Source of the DNA: Aureobasidium sp. EXF-3400
Taxonomy: Eukaryota > Ascomycota > Dothideomycetes > Dothideales > Saccotheciaceae
DNA: 64,000 nt
Assembly (NCBI GenBank): GCA_024195585.1
Contig: SWBL01000023.1
Coordinates: 124,001 to 188,000 of the forward strand
Direction: 5' to 3'
This document shows positions 12,465 through 23,089 of this stretch, piece by piece. Each line of letters opens with the position of its first letter. Positions within the stretch are counted from its first letter, which is position 1. Both the position numbers and the translations under genes were made by a program. The notes below the pieces were generated by a model, which saw nothing but the letters and a program-made list of their open reading frames with translations, had not been told where the DNA came from and made no database searches.

Positions 12465-12920
12465 TCAGAAATCGGTAACACGACCATTGTAACTCCAGTC
12501 GCTTTGGTGACCCCATCGCAGAGGGTTGTTCTTGGGACCGCCGACCTCGCCAGTCTGAGGGTTGATATCGCCTTCAAACTCTGGGGGAGCACCGCGGCGG
12601 ACATTGGGGTGTAGTTCTTCGCCCTTGCCATCGGCCTTGAGAGCAGGAGACTGGTTGATCTGAGGCGATTGGTTGACTTGGGGCTTGGAAGGGGCGGCTT
12701 CGGCAACGGTCTCTTCGGGTGCTTGCTGAGGAGTGCTGAAGGCACCAGTAGATTGCTTCATGAGCTTGTCAAAGATTTCCTGCTCTTCCTTGGGAAGGCG
12801 TGGCGGCGAAGGGCCAGGAGACCATGATGATCGGAAGGCTGGCGAGGTGCTGATGGCGCGGCGAGCAGCGGAAGAGTAGCAAGAGCGAACAGTGAGACGA
12901 GCGAGATTGAGTGATGACAT
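12465..12920 (-). CDS. SDH8: Succinate dehydrogenase assembly factor 4, mitochondrial
   Basis: Single exon, 151 residues, with the start at the ATG complementing 12918-12920. This start gives an Arg/Ser-rich N-terminus typical of a mitochondrial presequence (LNLARLTVRSCYSSAARR); a longer frame starting at 13025 would bury it. The C-terminus carries the DUF1674/SDHAF4 signature: INPQTGEVGGPKNNP, RWGHQSDWSYNGRVTDF. The protein binds the flavinylated Sdh1 subunit in the matrix and promotes complex II assembly. It is divergent from, and 209 bp away from, another mitochondrial gene. Confidence 0.9.
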   Translation of the reverse strand: MSSLNLARLTVRSCYSSAARRAISTSPAFRSSWSPGPSPPRLPKEEQEIFDKLMKQSTGAFSTPQQAPEETVAEAAPSKPQVNQSPQINQSPALKADGKGEELHPNVRRGAPPEFEGDINPQTGEVGGPKNNPLRWGHQSDWSYNGRVTDF

Positions 12921-13129
12921 GTTGGATGGATTGCAGTATCGAGTGGACGAAGGTGTACGAAGGTGGACTTGGTTGTACGAGGCAATCGAAGGTATGGAAA
13001 TGGTGGCGCACGAGCAACTCATCATGGCGGCGGAGGTGCTCGGGCCGACCTTTTTGGCCGCTCCATCATGTCAAATCATCATTGCATGCTCCAGCCAGAA
13101 ACTTTTTCGAGAGCTGCCACAACATCCAA
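12921..13129. promoter_or_regulatory. Short bidirectional promoter of SDHAF4 and Gep3/Mtg3
   Basis: Only 209 bp separate the two divergent start codons, so both genes must draw on the same promoter DNA. Both products are mitochondrial, which makes co-regulation plausible (inference). No TATA-like or known factor site stands out. Confidence 0.55.
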
Positions 13130-15259
13130 ATGTTTAGTAGACTGGCCATTCGCTCGCGCAATGTTCTGCTAAGGAAGCCGTTGGTTCGGTCTTCTGTACC
13201 GCCGTCTTTGCTCTCCTTACAATCATCACTACGCTTGTCAAATGTTGGCGCGAAACGCCTCTCTTCAACTGAGCCACTTTCATCTGCACAAGACCAACAT
13301 GACTTGATCCAACGCAAAAACTTTGACCTCAAGCAAAAGATACGAAAGCTGCCTCTATCATGTCCCGGGTGTGGCGCCCCTAGCCAGACCGTCGCTCCTG
13401 AGGAAGCTGGTTTCTACAACTTGAGTAGGTCTGCTGTCAAGAACTTCGTTCAAGATGATGCCAAAAAGGAGGACCTTGTTTTCCAGGCAACTCTGGACAA
13501 AGTTGACAACAAGGTCCTGCAAGAGTTGGGTTTGGACGGTGGAGCTCTTGCTGCTAAAGAACAATCGCAAAAGCAGACTCCAATTTGCGATCGATGCCAC
13601 AACCTCTTGCACCATCACACCGGCGTCCCCATCTTCCACCCTTCAATCGACAGCATCCGTAGCATAATCGAAGACTCCCCTCACAAGAACAACCACATCT
13701 ACCACATCCTCGATGCTGCCGACTTTCCCATGTCGCTGATCCCCAACCTCATGAACCGCCTTGACCTTCCTTCTTTACGCACCCAAAATCGCCGCTCCAA
13801 GCACAAGAAGTACGTTCGCGATCGCGTTGCCGATGTCTCTTTCATTGTTACTCGTTCCGATCTCCTCGCTCCGAACAAGGAACAGGTTGACAGTCTGATG
13901 CCATATCTCCGTGAGACGCTTCGTGACGCTCTTGGTCGCACAGGAAGGAACGTCAGACTGGGCAACATGCGATGTGTGAGCGCCAAGCGCGGTTGGTGGA
14001 CAAAGCAGGTCAAGGAAGATATCTGGGAAAGAGGTGGTGCTGCTTGGATGGTTGGCAAGGTCAATGTGGGCAAGAGCAATTTGTTTGAGGTTGCTTTCCC
14101 CAAGGGTAGGGCACAAGAGAAGGTTTCGAAGCCCGAACCTATGCATGTCCAGCTAGAGCCAGATGAAGTGCCAGCTCCCGGAAATTCGACTGAGTCTTTG
14201 TCCGACTTACCTGGAGTCCAGGATACAGGCGTGGACACTGCCGACTCGACAAGTAGTGCTTCTGATCATGCTACGGCGAACCCTCAGCTAGAAACTGTTG
14301 ATCAGGACGAGCCAGACGTATTCGACGTGGAAGAGGGTTCGTTACTACCCCCTGCTCAAGTCGAAACTCCTTATCCTGTCATGCCCGTCATCTCGTCTCT
14401 GCCTGGAACCACAGCTTCGCCTATTCGTGTGCCGTTTGGAAACGGAAAAGGCGAGCTTATCGATCTTCCTGGCGTTGCGCGATCTAACCTCGATGAGTTT
14501 GTGCTACCGGAACATCACCAGGACCTTGTTATGCGATCACGCATAGTGCCCGAGCAGATGTCTATCAAGCCTGGCCAGTCGTTGGTGCTGGGAGGTGGAC
14601 TTATTCGCATCACTCCCACAACGCCAGATTTGGTCTTCTTATCCTATAATTTCCTGCCTCTACACCCTCACATCACCTCTACTGAAAAGGCTGTGGCTAT
14701 CGCGAGCGGCGAACGGGCTACTGGACTGCACACGATCATGACAAAGGAAGCTCGCGAAGAGATGGCATCCGCGGGCACTTTCAAGCTCGAGTGGGATGTT
14801 ACGAGGCAGCGCGCAGGCCCATTGACTTCAAAGTCCGCTGCCAAGTTGAAGCCTGAGCAGCTGCCTTTCAAGGTCTACTCAGCAGATATCTTGGTTGAAG
14901 GTGTTGGCTGGGTTGAGCTTGTTGCCCAAGTACGAAAGTCAGCTCAGAACAAGTCTACCCCAATTTCCCCTTCGAGCGAACCTGAAGATGTCAGCGCATC
15001 GCCTATCCCAGGATATTCCGAGACCACAACTTGGAAGCCGTTGTTTACACCAGAGGAGCACATTGCACAGAGCACTTTCCCACAAGTCGAAGTGTTCTCA
15101 CCCAAGGGCAAATTTATAGCTGTCAGACCTCCTATGATTGCTTCGTTGCTTGGTGGTAAAAAGGCTCCACTAGCCAATACACGAAAGAGCCGACCCAGAT
15201 TGAGCATGAAGAGTCTGAAGCACAGCCAACGTGGTAGAGAAGCCCAGAAAGAGGGCTGA
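13130..15259 (+). CDS. GEP3: Mitochondrial circularly permuted GTPase Gep3/Mtg3
   Basis: Single exon, 709 residues. The ATG at 13130 gives a mitochondrial presequence rich in Arg, Ser and Leu (MFSRLAIRSRNVLLRKP). A zinc-binding pair follows (CPGCGAP and CDRCH), as in YqeH/NOA1 proteins. The GTPase motifs occur in permuted order: a G4-like VTRSDLL, then G5 SAKRGWW, then the P-loop GKVNVGKSN, and finally G3 DLPG (LIDLPGVARSN). About 110 residues of acidic, low-complexity sequence lie between P-loop and G3. In yeast Gep3/Mtg3 is needed for maturation of the small mitochondrial ribosomal subunit. The C-terminal region (about 455-640) is the RNA-binding half of the family. Confidence 0.88.
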   Translation: MFSRLAIRSRNVLLRKPLVRSSVPPSLLSLQSSLRLSNVGAKRLSSTEPLSSAQDQHDLIQRKNFDLKQKIRKLPLSCPGCGAPSQTVAPEEAGFYNLSRSAVKNFVQDDAKKEDLVFQATLDKVDNKVLQELGLDGGALAAKEQSQKQTPICDRCHNLLHHHTGVPIFHPSIDSIRSIIEDSPHKNNHIYHILDAADFPMSLIPNLMNRLDLPSLRTQNRRSKHKKYVRDRVADVSFIVTRSDLLAPNKEQVDSLMPYLRETLRDALGRTGRNVRLGNMRCVSAKRGWWTKQVKEDIWERGGAAWMVGKVNVGKSNLFEVAFPKGRAQEKVSKPEPMHVQLEPDEVPAPGNSTESLSDLPGVQDTGVDTADSTSSASDHATANPQLETVDQDEPDVFDVEEGSLLPPAQVETPYPVMPVISSLPGTTASPIRVPFGNGKGELIDLPGVARSNLDEFVLPEHHQDLVMRSRIVPEQMSIKPGQSLVLGGGLIRITPTTPDLVFLSYNFLPLHPHITSTEKAVAIASGERATGLHTIMTKEAREEMASAGTFKLEWDVTRQRAGPLTSKSAAKLKPEQLPFKVYSADILVEGVGWVELVAQVRKSAQNKSTPISPSSEPEDVSASPIPGYSETTTWKPLFTPEEHIAQSTFPQVEVFSPKGKFIAVRPPMIASLLGGKKAPLANTRKSRPRLSMKSLKHSQRGREAQKEG

Positions 15260-15353
15260 GATAGAACAGGAACCCAGTTCTTCCTTCGCAGCGGCAAATT
15301 CGAATCTCTCAACGATTCTACCAGTAAAGACCGTATGCTCGGTATTTGAACAC

Positions 15354-15710
15354 CTAGGTGCTGCCTGTATCGGCATCATTCACTCTCTGGTCGTTGCCAG
15401 CTTCCTGCTCTTCGACCATTCTCAGAGTTTCCTCAAGCACAGAGATGTCTCGAAATACAACTTCGGCCCAGTTCTGAAGATCACCCATCTCCTTCAGTTG
15501 GTCAACGCTCTGACCTATAGTCTTCTCGAGCTCTTCTGCTTGTCGCGAAAGTTTTTGCGCATCTTGAACCAGAGTTCGTTTTTGTGCGTCTATCGATTGC
15601 GAAGCTGAGACGATGGCTTCAGTCCGTTGGGTCAGCGGTGCGGTATGTTCTCGTAGTGTCGCAGAGACCAATGCCGAGGTGGACTTTGTAGTGGATTTGT
15701 TGTCAGGCAT
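15354..15710 (-). CDS. BLS1: BLOC-1 subunit 1 (GCN5L1-like)
   Basis: Single exon, 118 residues, starting at the ATG complementing 15708-15710 (MPDNKSTTKS). The whole chain is helical. The family signature is near the end: QLKEMGDLQNWAEVVFRDIS followed by VLEETLRMVEE. This matches the conserved 'GDxxNWA' segment of BLOC1S1/GCN5L1, and the length fits (125 residues in human). The protein is a subunit of the endosomal BLOC-1 complex. It is convergent with Gep3/Mtg3, 94 bp away. Confidence 0.82.
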   Translation of the reverse strand: MPDNKSTTKSTSALVSATLREHTAPLTQRTEAIVSASQSIDAQKRTLVQDAQKLSRQAEELEKTIGQSVDQLKEMGDLQNWAEVVFRDISVLEETLRMVEEQEAGNDQRVNDADTGST

Positions 15711-16336
15711 CTCGTGTGCTGAAAATAGCCAAGAGATCTGTTTGAAGTATGTACTGATGTTAAAATCACCTAACATTGAAGAATACGTGCGAAGGGACAA
15801 GAGACGACGCCGTGTTGACGAGGCACACTGGCGCGTGACGGTCTTTCACATGCAAAGTATGACTTGGTAAAGCGCGAACAATTTATCAACCGAGATACTA
15901 CACACCATCTTTGCCAGTCAGCAAATCATCGAGCTTCTATTCTGCGTGAACTATCATGAGAGCATGAGATGTGGTTAGTTGGAAAATGCCTCTGGTCGTG
16001 ATTGACGAGTGACCTTCCTTCCGAGCGATCAACAAATGCGGAGAAGATGACGATTTGATGCATCAACAACAGCTCGTCCGTATCTGTTTGGCACTCACGC
16101 CATGAACATCTTGATCCATGGCTGCTTCCTTGTTTCATGTTGGCAAGGACAAACGAAGAAAGGGGGTCTCTAAACTCTTTCCACCTTGACTCACTTCTTT
16201 TCTATCACATTTGTGACTTTGACGTTGCAATACTGATTGCGACTACCTCACTTGAATCACACCACGGGCAGAGCTGCCTGTATCCATCGTTCATCCAGAA
16301 AATTCAGCATAAGATTTTCGGACACAATATTTCAAG
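15711..16336. promoter_or_regulatory. Divergent promoter region, no gene seen
   Basis: The 626 bp between two head-to-head genes hold no supported frame. They should contain the promoters of the BLOC-1 subunit gene and the tetraspanin gene. No specific site is assigned. Confidence 0.45.
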
Positions 16337-17396
16337 ATGGCGTCGCTTACCAGACGCCAGGTATCGGTCATCTTGAGCGTCCTTGTAAGCTGTATTAACA
16401 CCTCGAGCTGTCCTTTACTGATGCGATATAGTATCTTGGAGCCCTGACTGCAATGGCAGCGTAAGTTGCATCTTCTGTATAGTTGCTGTACTCGTCGACT
16501 GATCAGTCAACATACAGATATGCCGTACACCAAACCTCAACGCTCTCATTGCCTATCCCCTCGTCTCTCACAACTCTCGCACTCGCACTTCCACCTTTCG
16601 CAGGCCTGTGCATGGAAACTAGTACTGCACTTGCATCTTCACTGGCTCAACACCCGAAGCTTCGACACCGTCACGCACGCAACTTCCCTGCCGTCCTTCT
16701 ACCCTCGACCTTGACTATCCTTGGCTTGCTGGTCTACATCACAGTAGTCGCAACACTCAGCGGTACCCACGTCTCGCCTATCGGTGGTCTAGGCTGTGCA
16801 TTGAGGGAGAAATGGCAGAGCATGTTCCATGAGAAGAACGCTGGCAAGATCAAGAGAATACAAGATGCTTTCGATTGTTGCGGTCTCAGAAGCGTGCGAG
16901 ACATGCCCTTCCCATTTCCTGGTCATGGAGTCACCGTCGACACATGTTCGCAGCGTTTCGATCGTCACGTCGGCTGCGAGAGTGCTTGGAGAGACAAGGA
17001 GAGAACAGTGGCCGGTCTTATGATCGGCGTCGCAGTCGGCGTTTTTATCTGGGTGGTGCGTAGGCCCTTTTCAAGCCATTCTTCTACTCACCCTAATATT
17101 GTCAATAGGCTATCATCATTGTAACGCCAGCATTGCATCCGACATGGGCTCACGAGAGCATGCGTCTCCCTCACCGCGTCCTTGAAGAGGAGAATGATGC
17201 AGCAAACAGAGTCATCGAATATCCTGCTCAGCGCTACACAGATGATCCTGAAGGGGGTAACAACGATGCTCGTCGTGAGATCGACGGTCTGAACAATGAC
17301 TCTAGACTCGCATTGCAGGTGGAGAGCTCGAGAGACCATCCCAGCAAGATGCTGGCAGACCAGGGCGTGTGGAGAGGTGAGGATGGCAGGACTTGA
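16337..17396 (+). CDS. Fungal tetraspanin
   Basis: Four exons, 16337-16384, 16432-16460, 16518-17055 and 17109-17396, all with GT-AG introns of 47-57 nt, encode 300 residues. Four hydrophobic segments are seen: about 7-26, 33-58, 78-104 and, split by the third intron, 194-215. The large loop carries the tetraspanin CCG motif (AFDCCGLRSVRD) and two later cysteines (DTCSQRF, VGCESAW). The tail of about 85 residues is polar. Tetraspanins organise membrane microdomains; in fungi some members are needed for host penetration structures, but the subclass here is not clear. The very small second exon (29 nt) is supported by frame and by the continuous first membrane helix. Confidence 0.82.
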
Positions 17397-17931
17397 TCAA
17401 GAATGCCAAACCCTCGATCGGGACTGCATAGGGCGAACTCCTCTAGTAATTTGGACGAGGCGCATGAGGCGCGGTTGAACCCAAGTTTGTTTTTCGAAAA
17501 CGATAATCATACTTCCAACCACTATGCACTGCTATAGAAATTTGAAGTGAACTTCGTTTCAAGGTTGCTACGCAAGAAGGACGGCCAGAGAAGGCTCATC
17601 TTTCACGATCTACGGGATCAACATAATATTTGAGGAAGGCCTCAAGGGAGGATATGTGAAAAAGGCATAAAAGAACGAAGTCAGGGTCACCAACAGTCCT
17701 TGGTCGGATTGGATGTTCTTGAGGCCTTGACTTGGCCGATGCTCGGGCCGCACTCCCCACGCCACCCTTCGAAGATGACCATCAACAATTTTTTCTTTGA
17801 CTCTTCTATTCGCATAAACAAACAACCCACGCATCGCACCAAAGGACACGTTTGAAGTTGCCATACGCAGCTCCGAGTCCACCACCTTCACGAGCACAAA
17901 CAATACCCAAAACAAAGCCCACGCCGCAAAA
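17397..17931. other. Intergenic region and DPH3 promoter, no gene seen
   Basis: No coding frame is supported. The last 100 bp are C/A-rich and probably form the DPH3 leader. Confidence 0.5.
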
Positions 17932-18153
17932 ATGGTCGACACTTCGCAAGAAAGAATCTACGACGAAATCGAGATCGAAGACATGACCTACGATCCTGTT
18001 ACCCAACTATACACCTACCCATGCCCCTGCGGCGATCGCTTCGAGATCAATATTGAGGATCTCAGGGATGGTGAGGAGATTGCTGTGTGTCCGAGTTGTT
18101 CGTTGATGATTCGGGTTATCTATGAGGTTGAGGATTTGCCTGCTGCTGCTTGA
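17932..18153 (+). CDS. DPH3: Diphthamide biosynthesis protein 3 (CSL zinc finger)
   Basis: Single exon, 73 residues. The CSL-type zinc finger is complete: YPCPCGDRF and later [10 protein letters not shown], giving four Cys ligands. The conserved leader ([12 protein letters not shown]) and acidic residues around the finger match Dph3/Kti11. The protein donates electrons to the Dph1-Dph2 radical enzyme that starts diphthamide synthesis on eEF2, and also serves Elongator-dependent tRNA wobble modification. Length and motif order equal those of the yeast protein. Confidence 0.93.
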   Translation: MVDTSQERIYDEIEIEDMTYDPVTQLYTYPCPCGDRFEINIEDLRDGEEIAVCPSCSLMIRVIYEVEDLPAAA

Positions 18154-19191
18154 AGAGAGAAATGGTGAATAAGAGTTTTGGAGTCAAGTGGCCTTTGGAA
18201 GAGGGATGAGAGTGTGGAGAGAGGCCCGGGACCAGAGAGGAAGAGCACGCGACCACATCACGAACACTGAAGAGACGAAGGGAGAAGAAGGAAGACAATT
18301 ACTCACATGAGAAAACTTCGCTGAAGGCCAACAAACAAGGCTGAAGAGCAAGAGGACCACTCAAACAAACAAACATGGCGACAGGGTACAGAACTGTCAG
18401 TTCTCCCAAAGCCTGCATTGTTGCCATCAGCAATGACACCAATGATTGAGAAACCAATCATCAATGATGCAGAATCTCCCTAGGAAAGTGCTCCGCCACC
18501 GCCGACGAAAGAATCCAGCACTGCATCGCACCACCAATGGCCATCATCTGCATGTGTCTGTTCTTGAGCGAGCGCTTGAGTTCATTGCTGCTGACCAGCT
18601 TGGATCTCGTACTCAAGAGCCTCGCTGACCCTTGCTCAGCTCTTAGCCACATTTTGTGAGAGCGTGATCGCAACTATCAAAGCAGCACGAGTGGAGACCA
18701 TACGCACAAACCATTCTGGACTCCGGCTTATAAGAGTCTTATCTTTTCTCCATTTCTCCGATTGACTTCTCATTCGCGAAACACTGCGCTAAGACTCTCA
18801 CATCCACAGGAGAAACAGGCAAAGTTACAAATTGCCTGTCAGAACTTTTTTTTCCCGACTCTGTTCCGAGATCAATAACAGCCGCTCAGGTTCTGCGATC
18901 AAGGGTGGATGTATGAAAACGGCGTTCGAGGCGCAGGAGACCTCTCGCGGAAGGACAACGCAACTACGAGCATCACAGAGCACATCGTATTAGTCTATCG
19001 AGAAGGCAAGAAGAGCAATGATTAAAAAGACGTATAGCCACACTTGCAAAGATCATTTCAAGGCCATTATAAAATCATAGTAGAAGAAATAAGCAAGCTT
19101 TTTATTCCATTTCATGATCCCTAGAAGCGCCTCTAAAATATTGACAGAAACCCAACCATATCATATGTAATATGCAAAAACGAACACATTT
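18154..19191. other. Convergent intergenic region, no gene seen
   Basis: This is 1 kb between the 3' ends of DPH3 and TSR1. Only short frames are present (for instance a 24-codon frame from 18375). It is A-rich near the TSR1 end. I see no tRNA or other structured RNA. Confidence 0.5.
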
Positions 19192-21715
19192 CTAAGCAAT
19201 CATGTCACCCTTCTCGTTCTCTAAAGTAGCGGTCTCCATGCCAGGTCTCCACTCTCTGGCCCATCTAGGCCACATGCGCTTGTACAAACTCATACCCACA
19301 GCATCCATAGGGTTGATCTTGCCATCGAAGGTGGCCTTGAAGTAACCATGCGTACCCAAGGACTCCTTGATGTAACCGCTGCGGCCACGCTTGGTCCAGA
19401 GCTGGATGGCCTTGAACCAAGCAACATCCTCCTCGTTGAAGAACATGTAGCGGATGGTGACGAGCTTCTTGTGGATCTTGTAGGGGTGACCAGTAACGAT
19501 GGCGCGTTTGGCGATGATACGGTTGGTACTAGGGGCGACCGAAGTACCGGTGGCGATAAGTGTATAGAGGGGTTTGTTGACCGAGTCGTCGTCCATGGCG
19601 TCGTCGTCTTCGTTGTCTGAGTCGGCTGGAGGAGGAGGGATGGTGGAAGTGCGCTTCATGTACAGGCAAGGCACGTTGCCCCATGTTAGAGGACCGATGA
19701 AGGAGGCCATGCCTGTTTGACCAGGGTGCAGGTAGCGGTCGAACTTGTGCACGTTATTGGGAGTGTTGCCTGCTTGAGAGAACAGGGGGTTGATGATCAA
19801 GCGACGAGGACCGCATTGCATAATCAGCTCGTCCTTGGACTTGAGAGGTGCAGGATAATCACTGCTGAGTGTGATACTGTGGTTGACCGATGTACGCTTG
19901 TGCTCGTGACGCAACAACGAGAAGACACCTGTCGGTGTGGGAAGAGTCTTGAGAGTCTCAAGGGAAGAGTCGCCGAGACGGACGTAGACGTGGACACGGG
20001 TTCCAGGGGCAACGCCGCCAACCAGGGCTTCGCTGATCATACGGTGCTGTGCTGCCTTGTAGTTGGCAATTTCGAGCAGGCGCGACCACTCTGCAGGCTC
20101 GTGCGGCTTGTCCTCGTCTTGCTCCCACACACTGGTGCGCAAACTCTTGAGACCTCTGTAGCGAGCCAATCTTTCGCGGGCTGACACATTGGGGTGCAAT
20201 TCGATTTCGTCTGGGAATTCAAGATCTTCCTCTGCCTCGGCCTTTCGTGACTCGCGGTAAGCAGCCAGTTGCTCGGCCTCATCCTCTGGTGATCGGTCCT
20301 GGAACATCTCTGATTGTGGGTATTCCGAAGGTGCGTACTCGGTGGGTTCACGAGGAGCAAAGCCTTCAGTGCCATCAGCAGGGATAGCGTCCTCCATTGC
20401 ATCGTCCATCTCCTCATCGACACTCTCCAAATCTGAGCCTGAATCTGAAAGGTCGTCGACGTACCAGGCAGACTGGTATTTTGAGGTACCTCTGGGCATC
20501 TTCTTCGGCCTTGATGCCTCGGGATCCTCGTCCTCGTCAAAGTAGTGGTGGTCGTCCAGTAAAACACCCTTACGTTCCGTGGCAGCTACTGAAGGGGCAA
20601 AGTCTGTCATGGCTGTCTCCTCAGGTGCGAGATCAGCCATATCGTCCTGGTCCTCGGAAGGAAGTTCAAGAACATTGTCTTGTTGGGGAGCGTCATCCAT
20701 AGCCATGTCATCAGCCGAGTGCTTTTTCTTGCTTTCTAAAGATGCAGCAGCCACGATCTTCTCGATCTGGAAGTCACCCCAGTCTCCAACCTGGAGCAAT
20801 CGGTCGGCCTTGAGGCCCCTTCCACGCACAGTTCCAGTGAAAACAACAGTGTTTGAGGCATCCTCGGGCCAAGCCATATCGTCGACCAACATCCAGCTTC
20901 GTGCTTCTCTCCAGTTGATTCCCTTGGGTGTGGTGGTACACAGCGAGCGCACAACGTTGGCGCAATCCTGACGGGCATCCAGAGAGTGTACGCGCTCCTG
21001 AGTAGCGAAGAAGTGGGTGATGAAAGACTTGAGCGAGCCCAAGACTTGCGGGCGTCTCTTTGCGGGTTCGATTTTGTCGAGTCCTTGGACCAGAGTAATG
21101 ACATTCGACACACCTTGACTCTCAATGGTACGCAGCATCTGCTCACCCAAAGGATCCACCTCTTGATCGGCACTCAGAACGAAGATGACAAAGTCGGCGA
21201 CACGGCAGGCATCGAGGGCATCGAGGACATCGCGGCGTCCGAGGGTGACAAACTGAAGCTTCTGCTTGAAGCGGGCGACGTCGACTCTCCAGATGTTCGA
21301 GGTAGGGGCTTCATCTTCAATGTCGACACTGCGGACGAGGTTTTGGACGGCGTTGGCGCTCGAGATATCTTCGCAGAGAGGGATGACGGCGCAAATTCTA
21401 GGAGCAGCATTCTTTCCGTGGAAGACGTTGGTCTGGCGATCGTGTTCGGCGTCCTTGACCAGGCGCTTTTGCTTGGCCTGGTTGCGACGGTCCAGCTTGG
21501 ACATCATTTGCTGGTGAGGGGTCTTTCTGGTTCCACGTTCGAAGCCGACTGACTCGACCTTGCCTGTGTGGTGTTGGTGACTAGTTTTGTGCGAAAATGT
21601 CTCTTGACATACCCTTGTTCTTGTCCTTGATTGCGCCCTTGCTCATGTGCTTTGACTTGTAGGGCTTGTGCGACTGCTTAGTCGTACTACGATGGTGGTG
21701 TTCTCCCGGCGCCAT
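19192..21715 (-). CDS. TSR1: Tsr1, 40S pre-ribosome maturation factor
   Basis: Two exons, complement of 21613-21715 and 19192-21563, around a 49-nt intron, encode 824 residues (MAPGEHHHRST start). The N-terminal basic region (KQSHKPYKSKHMSKG) is typical. The first domain resembles the Bms1/Tsr1 GTPase fold (PRICAVIPLCEDISS, FVIFVLSADQEVD) but lacks a P-loop, as known for Tsr1. An acidic insert (about 305-430) precedes the C-terminal RIBIOP_C region, with TWGNVPCLYMKRTS and the end motif AVGMSLYKRMWPRW. Tsr1 blocks premature joining events on late 40S particles in the cytoplasm. It is divergent from the next gene by 291 bp. Confidence 0.93.
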
Positions 21716-22006
21716 GATGGTGAGTGTCCGTACGCGAAACGTCCAAGACGGCGTGGATGATCACAAAGCAATTGGGCGGCAATAAATTTTATTCGAGCTG
21801 CAGAAAGTCGGTATCCTTATCGGCTTTATCGCACTCGTCTTGGCGGGGAATTGGCAGCGGCAGCGGTTGCCCGGTCCGAGCCAAAGTCAAGGGGTCCATC
21901 TCACCATGACGTTGACGCTTGATCGAGCATGTGAAAGTCGAGTTCAACAACTTCCTGGCCCGCCGACCGCCATCATGCCTTCTGTGTCTCTCATCAATCC
22001 CTCAAT

Positions 22007-22600
22007 ATGGATGACCCTGTGGCCGAGGTTCCCTACGTGATCGCTCTCTTGACCGAGACTCCTCCATCCTTGCAGCTTGCCGCCGTCAACAAGTACTTTA
22101 CGCCAAATGCGAGCTTCACCCATCCCTTCTGCCGTACCGGCTCTTCCGCACATTCGCGCTATCTGATCGAGCGCATATACCGTTGGTACAAGATCATGTC
22201 GCCACGTGTAACCGCAAAGGTTCACAGCGTCTCCTACGATGAGAAGAACCTCGTGCTTTACGTTGGCATCACTCAAGTCTTCGCCATCTGGGCCGTCCCC
22301 ACCCACCGAGCTGAAGTTTCGCTCGTCACCGTCCTACACCTGTCCCCTCAGAAGGACCCAGAGGACCAAGCAAGAATCAAGTACTATATCTCCAGCCAAA
22401 ACGACCTATACCAGACGGATCAGTTCATCAAGTTTGTTCTGCCTTGGATCTCCATCATCGTGCCCATCTGGCAAATTTTGGCTACATTCTTCTGTGTCAT
22501 TGGCACCTATCTGTTCACCCCTGTTACTTGGTGGGAGGAGCACTTCCAAGATCAGTTCACGAGAGCCGAGAGACCTCCCAAGTGGGCTGATGCAAGATGA
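22007..22600 (+). CDS. SigF-like NTF2-fold membrane protein
   Basis: Single exon, 197 residues from the ATG at 22007. Residues 1-130 fit the NTF2-like fold (YFTPNASFTHPFCRTG, YLIERIYRWYKIMSP, HRAEVSLVTVLHL), and a long hydrophobic segment at about 145-175 (IVPIWQILATFFCVIGTYL) suggests membrane attachment. This arrangement is shared by fungal proteins named for a SigF-like NTF2 domain. No enzymatic function is established that I know of. The tail is short and charged. Confidence 0.7.
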   Translation: MDDPVAEVPYVIALLTETPPSLQLAAVNKYFTPNASFTHPFCRTGSSAHSRYLIERIYRWYKIMSPRVTAKVHSVSYDEKNLVLYVGITQVFAIWAVPTHRAEVSLVTVLHLSPQKDPEDQARIKYYISSQNDLYQTDQFIKFVLPWISIIVPIWQILATFFCVIGTYLFTPVTWWEEHFQDQFTRAERPPKWADAR

Positions 22601-22696
22601 TCATGTCCTTAACATACACTTACCTCTAATTCATTCGACTTCACTGTCAAGCTAATACAATTTGTTCTATATCTCCGACAACTATAATGGTTACTT

Positions 22697-22910
22697 GTTT
22701 CTACCAGGTATCACATGTAACTTCCTTCATACTCCTACTACAGTGAAGAGCAAAGTGTACACTGTAAAAAGGCACAAATGTGTTCGGAAATGGAGGCGTG
22801 GCCACAGAGAGCCGACAACTTATCGCCTCTCAGTGGACATCGTCCTGTTTCCTGATAGTATTGTGCATTTTTACAGCTACACGCATTACATCCTTGAGAA
22901 CACGGGGAAG
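22697..22910 (+). repeat. Palindromic dispersed repeat, copy A
   Basis: About 200 bp that align along most of their length with copy B at 26.5 kb. Shared landmarks include AGAGCAAAGTGTACACTGTA near the left, CCACAGAGAG in the middle, and TATTGTGCATTTTTACAGCT near the right end. The inner CCACAGAGAG and CTCTCAGTGG can pair. It lies about 180 bp downstream of the stop of the proline-rich gene at 23090-24220. Confidence 0.7.
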
Positions 22911-23089
22911 ATGTATCACATGGATAAAGGCACAATTGAAATTTTGTCTAAGCATTTTTATTTGTATTATTGAGCTGACTAACTCCTTAACTCCCCAGTA
23001 CCGAACTCCAATAGGCAAAAGATTCTTAAGCTAAAGATAAACAGGAGCGACAGGAGAGAGGGAGGTAACGAAAAACTCACCTGGAGCAA

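Noticed and set aside
12921..13025. Longer SDHAF4 start (35 extra residues)
   Set aside because: The downstream ATG gives a typical presequence, and the extension has no features.
12911..13129. 5' extension of the Gep3/Mtg3 frame by 73 codons
   Set aside because: It would run over the SDHAF4 start and remove the mitochondrial presequence from the N-terminus; the ATG at 13130 is better.
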